From Nitrospira sp. (lineage in GTDB: Bacteria > Nitrospirota > Nitrospiria > Nitrospirales > Nitrospiraceae), in NCBI GenBank assembly GCA_005116745.1, contig SWDS01000009.1, forward strand, positions 125,509-189,508: 64,000 nt of DNA, read 5' to 3'. The translations under genes and the position numbers were made by a program. The notes beneath the pieces were generated by a model, which had not been told where the DNA came from, made no database searches, and worked only from the letters and a program-made list of their open reading frames with translations. This document shows positions 55,086 to 63,452 of this stretch, one piece after another. Numbering within the stretch: position 1 is the first letter of the stretch; every line of letters begins with the position of its first letter.

Positions 55086-55721
55086 GGTCTATCTAGCTCG
55101 CGTCGGCACCGGTGGCTACAATCGATCACACAATAGGCCAATTCCTCAGGTCTAGATCAGTCTAGATTCTCGATGCAAGTCACCGGCTGACTGCTCGATC
55201 CATACTGGGTCAATTTGGTCTTGCATGGCAGCTAACTGCCTTATATCGTTAGCCTAAATTCAAAGAATGCGCTGCCTCACTTAATTTCCGAACATGAATC
55301 GCCGTGCTTCACAATCTCACCAGCTTGGCTTAACCGCCGAAGTGATGCTTCTTTAGTTTTCACTTGATTGTCTAAGTGACCAGGCAAGGTTGCGCCTGTA
55401 GGATCTTGGGGTCAGCAACTTGCTTCATGAATTATCTTCATGCAGGTGACTCACGCTGCCACAGTCTATTGCCTTCAAAAAGAGAGTGCGGTGAAGGAGA
55501 TCTTGACTGCGGGACTATATCCTGGGGCTGAGCCCACATCGCTGGATACGTGATTCTATCGCCTTCCGTCATGAACGCAACGAGAATATCATTCCAACGC
55601 AGACAGACGGTTGAGCGGAGTAAACCTGAATTGTGGTTAGGCTTGAGTATGGACGGAGATGGTGGGGGTCTGGATTGAGTTTTGACTTATTGTGTTCTGA
55701 AACAGCTGCAGTCCGTTTGAA
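55086..55721. other. Gene-free stretch
   Basis: About 640 bases holding no convincing gene on either strand. Short fragments near 55560-55600 might be worn protein remnants, but none could be assigned. Confidence 0.5.
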
Positions 55722-55874
55722 TCAGCGTTTGTATATTTCTTGTCGGTGATCAACTCGCAAGACGACGATCTCTTGGCCTTGCAGATCAAAGACCACACGG
55801 CAATCTCCAATCCGGAGCCGATAGGATCCCAACTCCGATTGTTTCAGGGGCTCGGGGTGGGCGAGAGGACACAT
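55722..55874 (-). pseudogene. Truncated ParE/RelE-family toxin
   Basis: A 50-residue frame on the minus strand. It starts at ATG 55874, which overlaps the stop of the upstream phosphodiesterase gene (TGATG). The sequence GSYRLRIGDCRVVFDL followed by EIVVLRVDHRQEIYKR is the C-terminal beta-sheet and tail of RelE/ParE toxins. About 35-40 N-terminal residues of a normal toxin are missing and no antitoxin is adjacent. It is most likely a remnant, though the coupling to the upstream gene means that the piece could still be translated. Confidence 0.75.
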
Positions 55875-56929
55875 CACTTCTTATACTTAACCCTTGATAA
55901 GGGATCAACGGGATTAGGCCCGCGTCGAATCGATTGACGGACGCGGTTCACGGGAGATATGGGCGGCTTTTCGATGGCCACTTCGGTTGGTCCGTTTCCA
56001 GAAGGAGCGGTTCCGATTTCGGCCAATACACCGCGATGGTCTGAGGGCCAAAGTGCGTCGCCGTTCGGGAGTCGACCGGGCTGGTCAAATGCCAGACGGC
56101 TTGAACGCACGACCGAGCTTCCATTGGTACTTCCATCAAATAGGAAAATAAAATCGACACGGCGATCGGCAGTGGGCCATTCGACTTGGATGTTTTGCCA
56201 GACCGTTCCTCCGGGTACTCCCGGATTCGCGATCCGGAAGGCGTCGATGAATCCTGGCTCTTTCTGCCATTCGGTGAGGACTGGAGATTGCTCTCCGGTA
56301 TTCAAGTCGCCCATCAAAAAGGCTCGCCCGGTTCCTCGATGTTCACGGAACAGTTCGCCAACTCGTTGGAGTTGGCATTCGTCGCCTTTCGACGTGTGGG
56401 CGGAAAAGACCTGGGTCGGCCCATCGGGAGCCTTAATCTCGGCTCGCAAGAGAATGCGAGGGTCCATGCGACGTGGGCATCGAGGCAGGTCGTAGACTTC
56501 TGAAGCGACGATTGGATAACGGCTCAGGATGGCCGGTCCTTCTTTGAAGCCGATGGCTGAGGTGATTAGCCGATCCACAAAGCCAATGCCGAAGATATGT
56601 TCGGTCGCAGGAGCGAACACCATTTGGTATCCGAGTGCCTCAGCGATTCGTTGCGGCACGTTGCCATGCTTTCGGCTGTCTGACGCTTCTTGAAGTGCAA
56701 TGATGTCAGGTTGCAAACGCTTCAGTTCTTGAATGGACAGGTCGAGCCGCTCTTCGAGATGGGTGCCGCTCTCGAAGAATCCTGACCAGGCTCCATCATG
56801 CAGCAGGTTGTAGGTCAAGACTCGCAGTGGAGGCGAATCTCCTCGGCCTTCTTCAGCGTGCGTTAAGGGACTGCAGAGTAGTAGGATGGCGGCCAGCCAC
56901 GGGAGGGTATACGAGATGCGGGTGACCAT
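55874..56929 (-). CDS. Secreted endonuclease/exonuclease/phosphatase family protein
   Basis: 351 residues from ATG 56929 (56947 is an alternative). A signal peptide ends in LTHAEEG. The metal-dependent EEP fold shows its motifs in order: LTYNLLHDG, IIALQEASDS with the metal Glu, VFSAHTSKGDE, FLMGDLNTG, RRVDFIFLF and PSDHRGV with the catalytic Asp-His. Substrates in this family range from DNA to phospholipids and inositol phosphates. Secretion and the absence of DNA-binding domains favour a periplasmic or extracellular phosphodiesterase. The last codons are Lys-rich. Confidence 0.85.
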   Translation of the reverse strand: MVTRISYTLPWLAAILLLCSPLTHAEEGRGDSPPLRVLTYNLLHDGAWSGFFESGTHLEERLDLSIQELKRLQPDIIALQEASDSRKHGNVPQRIAEALGYQMVFAPATEHIFGIGFVDRLITSAIGFKEGPAILSRYPIVASEVYDLPRCPRRMDPRILLRAEIKAPDGPTQVFSAHTSKGDECQLQRVGELFREHRGTGRAFLMGDLNTGEQSPVLTEWQKEPGFIDAFRIANPGVPGGTVWQNIQVEWPTADRRVDFIFLFDGSTNGSSVVRSSRLAFDQPGRLPNGDALWPSDHRGVLAEIGTAPSGNGPTEVAIEKPPISPVNRVRQSIRRGPNPVDPLSRVKYKK

Positions 56930-56987
56930 GGGTGATACACGTAACATACGCCTGTCTCCTAAATCTTTCCACAGTGAAAAGCAGAGT

Positions 56988-57013
56988 TGGGGTCGGATCT
57001 TGAATCATGCATA
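56988..57013 (+). repeat. Degenerate RAYT-type end
   Basis: TGGGGTCGGATCTTGAATCA differs little from the left end of the transposase unit at 28769 (TGGGGTCAGATCTTGTTTCT). It probably marks an old insertion between the phosphodiesterase gene and the restriction-modification genes. Confidence 0.45.
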
Positions 57014-57143
57014 AGCAAAAGGATGTGAGTTTAGCACCGATCTCAAAATCGTTAATAGGGTGGAGACGCGTCCGCATGCAATCGGGGCCAGAAAACGGGG
57101 ACATCCTATATTTCTGATTGCCTTGTTAGCGCGTGAGGTCTAG

Positions 57144-57941
57144 CTATTTACTGAGGCTTCCCAGAAATGTGACGACGTGGCCTCGTAGGGCGGCCACGAA
57201 GCGCTGGAAATTCAGGTCTTCAGCTGGCTGCGTGATTTTTGTTTTTGTGGAGTTCGTGGCCATCATGAAACAGGCTGAGGTATAAAGGCGCTCTAACACC
57301 AGGCGGCGACACAGAAGTTCGTAGCGCTTGCTGTAGGAGACGCCTTTGTACCGCCGGAGGGCTGCTGTATCCTGGAAATGTGCTTCGCCCCGGAACTCAG
57401 GGTCTACTTGGAAGTATGGTTCCTTGTTGGCGACAGGGATTTTGACATTGTCACGATCTTCTAAGAGGAACAGATAGCCAAGAAAAGGAGGAGGCGCTTG
57501 ACCGAAGCGGCCTTCTCGGAAGGCTGTCCAAATATCTTTGGCGCTGCCCACTGCTTCTTCCGAACGATTGTTCACATTGTTGCCGATCGACTTGCCGGCT
57601 TGGGACTTAAACTCCATGGCCAAGACCAGAGCGCCGTTGGAGACGACGATGAGATCCCATTTTTTCGTGGCTCTGAAGTACCCCGGTAGCTCAAGCGCGG
57701 TTCTTGTGCGGATATCGACCTTCTCCAATCCGGCTTCGCACAGAATGTCCGAAACCAAGACTTCCAGGGCACCCATCTGGGTCCCTCCAGTCACCTCACC
57801 TCTGGTTCCGGCATCGATTTTCCCTGACTGAACCTGCTTCTCTTTATTTTTCCTGCGGGCGTTCCAGTAGCTTTGGACGGCGGTTTGCAATCTCTTATCA
57901 ATGTTCAAGCGCAACCTCCAGCGTGCGAGCGTTGATTCCAT
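57144..57941 (-). CDS. Type II restriction endonuclease, XhoI/PaeR7I family
   Basis: Up to 265 residues from ATG 57941; a TTG at 57908 giving 254 residues would be closer to PaeR7I length. The family core is clear: WDLIVVSNGALVLAMEFKSQ with Asp and ExK of the nuclease centre, GKSIGNNVNNRSEEAVGSAK, DIWTAFREGRFG and FLGYLFLLEDRD. Known family members cut CTCGAG, so that is the expected site. It overlaps the end of its methyltransferase gene and is transcribed after it, which delays nuclease synthesis relative to protection. Confidence 0.88.
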   Translation of the reverse strand: MESTLARWRLRLNIDKRLQTAVQSYWNARRKNKEKQVQSGKIDAGTRGEVTGGTQMGALEVLVSDILCEAGLEKVDIRTRTALELPGYFRATKKWDLIVVSNGALVLAMEFKSQAGKSIGNNVNNRSEEAVGSAKDIWTAFREGRFGQAPPPFLGYLFLLEDRDNVKIPVANKEPYFQVDPEFRGEAHFQDTAALRRYKGVSYSKRYELLCRRLVLERLYTSACFMMATNSTKTKITQPAEDLNFQRFVAALRGHVVTFLGSLSK

Positions 57942-59607
57942 AGAGATCCAACGCTGCTTGGGTTGCTCGGGTCCTGTCACGAAGACGGAAGGCGTCTCTC
58001 AATTCATGGGACTGGATCTTCGACAAGGACTGTGGCGCAGGGACGCGGATACGGCGCAGGTACTGCGCTTGGAAGCGTAGGTAGCCGCCTCGCATGCGGA
58101 CTCCATAGGATTCGACAAAAAACTGTCCCACCTTCGACAGCAGGATGCCACCGAGTACCTCCAGGTCCCATTCATCCGACTGAATGAAATACAGATTATG
58201 GTGAGGATATGTTTCGCCTCGATCTAAGACCGGCTCGAGGGTGTTCTTGATATCTGGAACATACAGTTTGTGTGTATGGGTGAGCGTGTGGGTGACGCGG
58301 TCAATCGTCTTGTACCATTTGTCGGCGCTTTTTTCCGCAGTGTGGCGTTTCTTCAGGGCTTCGGCATGTCGCTCGTAGTAGGCCTGCAACTTGGGATAGG
58401 GCTTCAGATTGACCAGCCCATCGTGGTTCCATGGATTCACGAGATAGTGTCCGGACCACCGCACCGTTCCGTCCGTCAGATCTTTCGCAAGGGCAAGCTT
58501 CAGCAGGCGGGAAGGCTCTACCAGGTCTGCATCTGTTGTGATGTAGACTCGATCGTTCCCCGTAGCCACGCCGATCCCGACCTTGGCATTCATTTCAAGG
58601 GGAGGAAACTGATCTTCTAGCCGTCGAAGGAGTGCCAGTTGTTCCGGCGAATGGCAGGGCCAGGGGTCTGACCCTTTGAACCATGTATGTACGACGGCTC
58701 GATGAATGCCCTGAGGCAGGATGGTTTGGCTGGTTGTCTGGAGCGTTGTTGCCAATTGTCCTGGTTGAATGTTTTCCGCATCCTGATCAGCGCTTGCCAC
58801 AATGGTGGATTGCTGTATTGCGTGCCGAATCACCGTGATAGCGGGATAGGCGTCTACGTCATCATCAAAGGGATTGGCGTGGTGCATACTGAGGAGTATC
58901 TCGACGCTGTACGCCGAACTAATCAGTTGGCGTAGTTCAGTCCCATATTGGTTACGCATCCATCGATCTGCGCAGATGAAGGCGCAAACACCGCCCGTTT
59001 GCAACTGCCGGAGTGCGGCTTCGAAGAACGCCACATAGAGGTCGGCACGACCTCGCATCGTTGGATACGCACTCCGGTAGACCGAGGCCGTTTCTTCTGG
59101 AATATCCTCCAGGCGTACGTACGGAGGATTTCCAATAATAAAATTGGCCTGTCTGTGGTTGGCGTCGAGAAGGTAGTCTCTGTTTCGCACCCATGTATCG
59201 GCCAATCGCCTTGCCAGAGGGTTGGGTGCGCCGTGATGAATCAGAATCTCTTGGGCAGTCGCGCGCGCGCGCGCCGCGCTATCCTCATCTAGCTCATAGG
59301 CCAGCAGGGAATTGTGGCATTCTGACAGCGACCGACCAAGCTTTCCGCACGACTGTACGAGGCGCTCAATCATGGGACCGAGAAACGCGCCATCGCCAGC
59401 TGCTGGTTCGATGGCCAGGCTGTCCACTAAGTTGGTATTCGAGCAATAGCCGCTCAAGTCCAGAAGTAGTTCAACGACCCAACGCTTTGTGTAGACGACC
59501 CCTTTTGGCTCAGCTGCTGATGCAGAAGGTGGATGTCGGAGAGGCGCGATCAACGGAAGCTGAATGCCTCTTGTTGCGACTGATGGACTAAAATGGTTGT
59601 CTGACAC
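57898..59607 (-). CDS. N6-adenine DNA methyltransferase of the XhoI/PaeR7I-type system
   Basis: 569 residues. SAM-binding motif I is in AIEPAAGDGAFLGPM (about residue 70) and the catalytic motif IV in NFIIGNPPYVRLEDI, the N-P-P-Y of adenine methylases. The long C-terminal half (HYLVNPWNHDGLVNLKPYP; GGILLSKVGQFFVESYGVRM) is the target-recognition part. It likely methylates the adenine of CTCGAG. The start is GTG 59607. It forms a two-gene operon with the endonuclease. No controller (C) protein is visible. Confidence 0.9.
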   Translation of the reverse strand: MSDNHFSPSVATRGIQLPLIAPLRHPPSASAAEPKGVVYTKRWVVELLLDLSGYCSNTNLVDSLAIEPAAGDGAFLGPMIERLVQSCGKLGRSLSECHNSLLAYELDEDSAARARATAQEILIHHGAPNPLARRLADTWVRNRDYLLDANHRQANFIIGNPPYVRLEDIPEETASVYRSAYPTMRGRADLYVAFFEAALRQLQTGGVCAFICADRWMRNQYGTELRQLISSAYSVEILLSMHHANPFDDDVDAYPAITVIRHAIQQSTIVASADQDAENIQPGQLATTLQTTSQTILPQGIHRAVVHTWFKGSDPWPCHSPEQLALLRRLEDQFPPLEMNAKVGIGVATGNDRVYITTDADLVEPSRLLKLALAKDLTDGTVRWSGHYLVNPWNHDGLVNLKPYPKLQAYYERHAEALKKRHTAEKSADKWYKTIDRVTHTLTHTHKLYVPDIKNTLEPVLDRGETYPHHNLYFIQSDEWDLEVLGGILLSKVGQFFVESYGVRMRGGYLRFQAQYLRRIRVPAPQSLSKIQSHELRDAFRLRDRTRATQAALDLYGINARTLEVALEH

Positions 59608-59835
59608 GAGGGCCTCGATCTCTCCGAGGAGATCTGGTGGAAAAAGAGTGGTTGATAGTAGCTTGTCTGTGCTTTTCCTTCAAGGTTCGGTCAGGAGATG
59701 TACTCCGCCAGTGCTACAAAGATCTGACAGGTGGTGGGCTAGTTACAGGCTGGGACATGCCGTCCTTGCGCCGTCTTTTCAGCGGGTGCTAAGATCTTAG
59801 CAACAGAATCATTTCGTACTTGTTTCAGAAACATC

Positions 59836-60102
59836 ATGCCAAACATTACATTACTCGTGTCGCCAAGTTGTGGAGCCTGTCCATCGGCCAAAAGTCTGTG
59901 GAAACAGTTACGCGTGAAGTACAGCTTCTCCTATCGTGAAGTGGATATCACCACGAAGGACGGCCAGGAGCTGGCCGACCGTCATTCTGTCCGTGCGGTG
60001 CCGGCGACGATCATCGATGGGCGCCTGACGTTCGTCGGTGTCCCAAGTCGAGAAAGCGCGGAGAAGGCCATTCAGTTGAAGATCAAACAGCGAGAAGGGT
60101 AG
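59836..60102 (+). CDS. Thioredoxin/glutaredoxin-like protein
   Basis: 88 residues with a redox CxxC in SPSCGACPSAKSLW (Cys12 and Cys15). The rest of the fold is typical of small thiol-disulfide proteins: a cis-Pro in VRAVPATIIDGRLTFVG and the tail ESAEKAI. It may be a glutaredoxin-like reductase of unknown partner. It is seven bases upstream of a tiny zinc-ribbon gene. Confidence 0.82.
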   Translation: MPNITLLVSPSCGACPSAKSLWKQLRVKYSFSYREVDITTKDGQELADRHSVRAVPATIIDGRLTFVGVPSRESAEKAIQLKIKQREG

Positions 60103-60109
60103 GGGAGCC

Positions 60110-60265
60110 ATGGACGAATATGACAACGAGCTCCCGGATCTTCCACTCATCGCCAAGGGGCCTCCGCCGGATTGCCCAATCTGCGCCGACCCCATGTCGT
60201 TTATCGACGGCGATTGGGCCTGCGTTGACTGCAACGGTGAGCTCTTGGGGCCGGAGACCGGGTAG
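60110..60265 (+). CDS. 51-residue zinc-ribbon protein
   Basis: Starts at ATG 60110 behind AGGGGAG and ends at TAG 60263. An acidic Pro-rich head (MDEYDNELPDLPLIAKGPPP) is followed by two CxxC knuckles, CPICADPM and CVDCNGE, spaced as in a zinc ribbon. It lies seven bases after the thioredoxin-like gene and 16 bases before the AddB-like gene, so the three probably share a transcript. Not recognised as a named family. Confidence 0.65.
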   Translation: MDEYDNELPDLPLIAKGPPPDCPICADPMSFIDGDWACVDCNGELLGPETG

Positions 60266-60281
60266 CGTACAATGACTCGCC

Positions 60282-63200
60282 ATGTTGCAGGTCGTCACGG
60301 GTCGCTTTCATCCTACTCTTGAATCTGCTCTCGTCCATCGACTCACACGCGTCAAGGCGACTGATCCGCTTGCGCCGATCGCAATCTTCGTTCCGTCCAA
60401 GCCACTCGCCGATCGCCTTCGCACCGTTCTCGCTGTCGAACACCGGCTGTCGCTCTTCAACGTACACGTCTTGACCTTCCATCAACTGGCCCTGCGGCTG
60501 GCTGGAGACGTACGGGTCGACTACCCACTGCCGCGCATCGTTGACGAGCTCTTCTTTGAACAACTCGTCCGTCACATTGTTCACAGCAAGCTCACCAGCC
60601 AGGCTCCGTTGCAACGAATCGGACAATCCTCTGGGACGTGGGGCGCGCTCTGGGCGACGATCCGTGATTTAAAGGATGCCGGCGTCGATGCTGCGCAAGC
60701 GTTGCAAGGTCTCCGTGAAGGCTATTTCGAGGATGATGATCGGGAGTGGCTCGGCGCGCTCCTGTCGCTCTATGCGGCCGTGAAGGAAGTGGGCAAGACC
60801 CTCGGGGTTGGGACGCAAGACGATCTGGCCGAAGCCCTCATTCCGTTCATTCCGACTGCTACGTTTCTCCAGCCGTTGAAGGCCGTGTTCTATTATGGGT
60901 TCTATGACCTGACGCAGGTGCAGCTGTCCCTCTTTGAAGCGATCAGCCGTGCGAAGGACACGACCTTGTTTTTTCCGTTGGAGGATGACCCGGCGTTTGG
61001 GTTTGCTCGGCGCTTTTTCGATCGCCATATCCAGTCGCTGGTGATGTCGGACGATGTGACGATCCGGTTGGAACAGGAATCGTCAACGGTGGCGCACGAT
61101 CACGCCCAACTCACCATACGGAGCGTAATTGGCGCGGAAGAAGAATTGGCAGCAACCTGCCGAACCATTCTCGATCTGATCGAAACCAACGGGTATCGAT
61201 TCGATGAAATCGGTGTCATCGCCCGGACGCTCGATCCCTATAGCCTCTATCTTCAGTCGAGTTTCGATCGCCATCGTATTCCCTTTCGTACGACGGCATT
61301 GAGGCCGTTGATTCAGGAACCGATCTGCAAGCTCGTGTTGCAGGTAGCCTCCCTGCCGTTGAACGATTTCTATCGCACGTCAGTTCTCGATGTCGTGACG
61401 TCTCCACTCTACGTCACCGATTTATATGATGAGCTGGCGGCGTCGTATCGGCCAGAACAGTGGAAGATGCTTGTCCAAGCGCTGCACATTACGCACGGGG
61501 TTGAGGCGTGGACACGGTTGGAACAGGTGAGCCAAGCTGCAGTGGTGATTGATGGTGAGGAGAGCCTTGTTGATTCACTGGCCATTGCGCCGGAGGTGAT
61601 CGGCCTGTTTTGGCAGGTGGTCTCACAGCTCACGCAAGACTGTTCGTCCCTGCCATCGCGAGGCACGATCGGTCAGATGGTCACAGCTTGTCGAGCACTC
61701 ATTGAGCGGCACCTGCGCCGGCCGGATGCAGCCGTATCGACTACCGACGAGGGTCCGCTTGCTCGCCACACGATGACATGGTCCGCCATCGACCGTATCT
61801 GGGCCACGCTCATGGAGTTGGAGCCGCTCAACGAGGAGATGACCTGGGCCGAATTTGTTGAACTGTTGACCCATACCTTCGAGCGCACGACGATCCCTCT
61901 CCACGATGGTTCATCTCAGGGCGTGATGGTCTGCGACGTGATGGCGGCCCGCGGAGTGCCGTTCAAAGTCCTGTTCGTCCTCGGGCTGAACGAAAAAGTG
62001 TTTCCGCGCTATATTCGTGAAGATGCGTTTCTGCGCGATCGTCATCGGCGCGTGCTCGACGCCACACTTGGATTTAAGATCGATGAGAAACTGACGGCCT
62101 ACGGAGAAGAGACCTTGCTCTTCCGCCTCTGTTGTCAGGCTCCCACTCAGCGACTCTACTTGTCCTATCAACGGGCCGATGAATCTGGCCGCATGCTGGC
62201 CGCCTCTCCGTCTCTCGGCGACGCGCGCCGTCGGTTCGGCCAGGATGAGCAGCCGATCGATGTGGTGCCTCGTCGTCTGACGGATCGAGTCTCACAACAG
62301 CCAACGATGACACGATTCCTGCCGCCGGCTGAACTGACTCAGTGGTTGGCTATGAATGGGCAAGACCCGACCGATCTGGTACGGGCGCTCGGACGTGATG
62401 CGGAGACGTTCCACCATGCAGCGATGGCGCTCGATCGAATCGAAGACGACGGCGCGGCGCTCAATCTCTTCGATGGGATGACGGGGGCGGTCGAATCTCA
62501 TTGGGTGCGGCTCATCGAACGGGGTCTCGCTCCGACGCCGCTCGAACGGTATGCGCGCTGTCCGTTCCAATATTTTTCCACAGATGTGCTGCGACTTGAG
62601 CCGAGCCGGGTTGCGATGTCGCAGGAGCCAGATGCGGCGCTGGTTGGGACGCTCTGCCACGCCGCATTGCGTGGTTGCTATGAACAGCTCGTGCAGGTTG
62701 GGTGGCCAACTCGACAAGTAGCGGACGACATGATGGACCAGACGATCCGTCGGTCGGTGGAACAGGCGGCGGCAGACCTGGAGTCACAACATCGAACAGG
62801 CCACCATCTACTGTGGGAGTTGGCGAAAGAACAGATCGTGGCGCTGGTGATCGCGGCGGTGAAGGCGGACGAGGAGGAACAGGCCGAGCATCCGTACCAG
62901 CCTCTTGCATTTGAAGTGGATGGTGAAGGGACGATTCCTGGAGTCCTCGACGAGGGATTGTTAAAGATCCGTGGTCGCATTGATCGTCTCGATCAGAACC
63001 GGTCCTCCGGCACGATGCGCGTAGTCGATTACAAGTTCAAAGTCGGCGCAGCGATGAAACCGGAAGACCGGAACTTGGCCCAGTCGGCGGTCCGTGGGTA
63101 TCGGCTGCAGCCACCGCTCTATAGCGGTCTCACGGTTCCTGGCCAGCCTACTCCGAGCCAGGTGCAGTTCCTGTTTCTCGCTCCTCAGTGGTCACCGACG

Positions 63201-63452
63201 ATCAGCCGTTCAAGCTTTGAGACGATGTCGTGGTCCTCCGATACCGGGGTACTGATCCAGAACACACTGAGAACGCTCGTGGACGGCATCCGTACCGGAC
63301 GCTTTTTCATTCTTCCAGACGGCTATTGCGATAGCTGTGACTTTCGTGTGGCGTGTCGGCGAGAGCATGCGCCGACGTGGTGGAGGGCTCATCGTGCGGC
63401 TGAGCCGAAAACGTTGAAGATGCTTCGTACACAGAAAATTGCCGATGAGTAA
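60282..63452 (+). CDS. addB: AddB-like helicase-nuclease subunit
   Basis: 1056 residues of the AddB/RexB/AdnA type, the inactive-helicase and nuclease subunit of a double-strand-break resection complex. At the N-terminus (VVTGRFHPTLE) the usual Walker A lysine is absent. The C-terminal PD-(D/E)XK nuclease shows GRIDRLDQN and RVVDYKFK. It is bracketed by iron-sulfur cysteines, one in YARCPFQYF and three in DGYCDSCDFRVACRRE, the AddB arrangement. The stop overlaps the start of the UvrD-type partner gene. Its role is recombinational repair and degradation of foreign linear DNA. Confidence 0.9.
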   Translation: MLQVVTGRFHPTLESALVHRLTRVKATDPLAPIAIFVPSKPLADRLRTVLAVEHRLSLFNVHVLTFHQLALRLAGDVRVDYPLPRIVDELFFEQLVRHIVHSKLTSQAPLQRIGQSSGTWGALWATIRDLKDAGVDAAQALQGLREGYFEDDDREWLGALLSLYAAVKEVGKTLGVGTQDDLAEALIPFIPTATFLQPLKAVFYYGFYDLTQVQLSLFEAISRAKDTTLFFPLEDDPAFGFARRFFDRHIQSLVMSDDVTIRLEQESSTVAHDHAQLTIRSVIGAEEELAATCRTILDLIETNGYRFDEIGVIARTLDPYSLYLQSSFDRHRIPFRTTALRPLIQEPICKLVLQVASLPLNDFYRTSVLDVVTSPLYVTDLYDELAASYRPEQWKMLVQALHITHGVEAWTRLEQVSQAAVVIDGEESLVDSLAIAPEVIGLFWQVVSQLTQDCSSLPSRGTIGQMVTACRALIERHLRRPDAAVSTTDEGPLARHTMTWSAIDRIWATLMELEPLNEEMTWAEFVELLTHTFERTTIPLHDGSSQGVMVCDVMAARGVPFKVLFVLGLNEKVFPRYIREDAFLRDRHRRVLDATLGFKIDEKLTAYGEETLLFRLCCQAPTQRLYLSYQRADESGRMLAASPSLGDARRRFGQDEQPIDVVPRRLTDRVSQQPTMTRFLPPAELTQWLAMNGQDPTDLVRALGRDAETFHHAAMALDRIEDDGAALNLFDGMTGAVESHWVRLIERGLAPTPLERYARCPFQYFSTDVLRLEPSRVAMSQEPDAALVGTLCHAALRGCYEQLVQVGWPTRQVADDMMDQTIRRSVEQAAADLESQHRTGHHLLWELAKEQIVALVIAAVKADEEEQAEHPYQPLAFEVDGEGTIPGVLDEGLLKIRGRIDRLDQNRSSGTMRVVDYKFKVGAAMKPEDRNLAQSAVRGYRLQPPLYSGLTVPGQPTPSQVQFLFLAPQWSPTISRSSFETMSWSSDTGVLIQNTLRTLVDGIRTGRFFILPDGYCDSCDFRVACRREHAPTWWRAHRAAEPKTLKMLRTQKIADE

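Noticed and set aside
55150-55180. Repeated TCTAGA-containing segment
   Set aside because: The palindromic hexamer occurs twice close together, but there is no gene or promoter signal attached.
58660-58690. GGGTCTGACCC-like sequence inside the methyltransferase gene
   Set aside because: It resembles the RAYT end core but is in coding sequence that keeps its frame and lacks the flanking bases.
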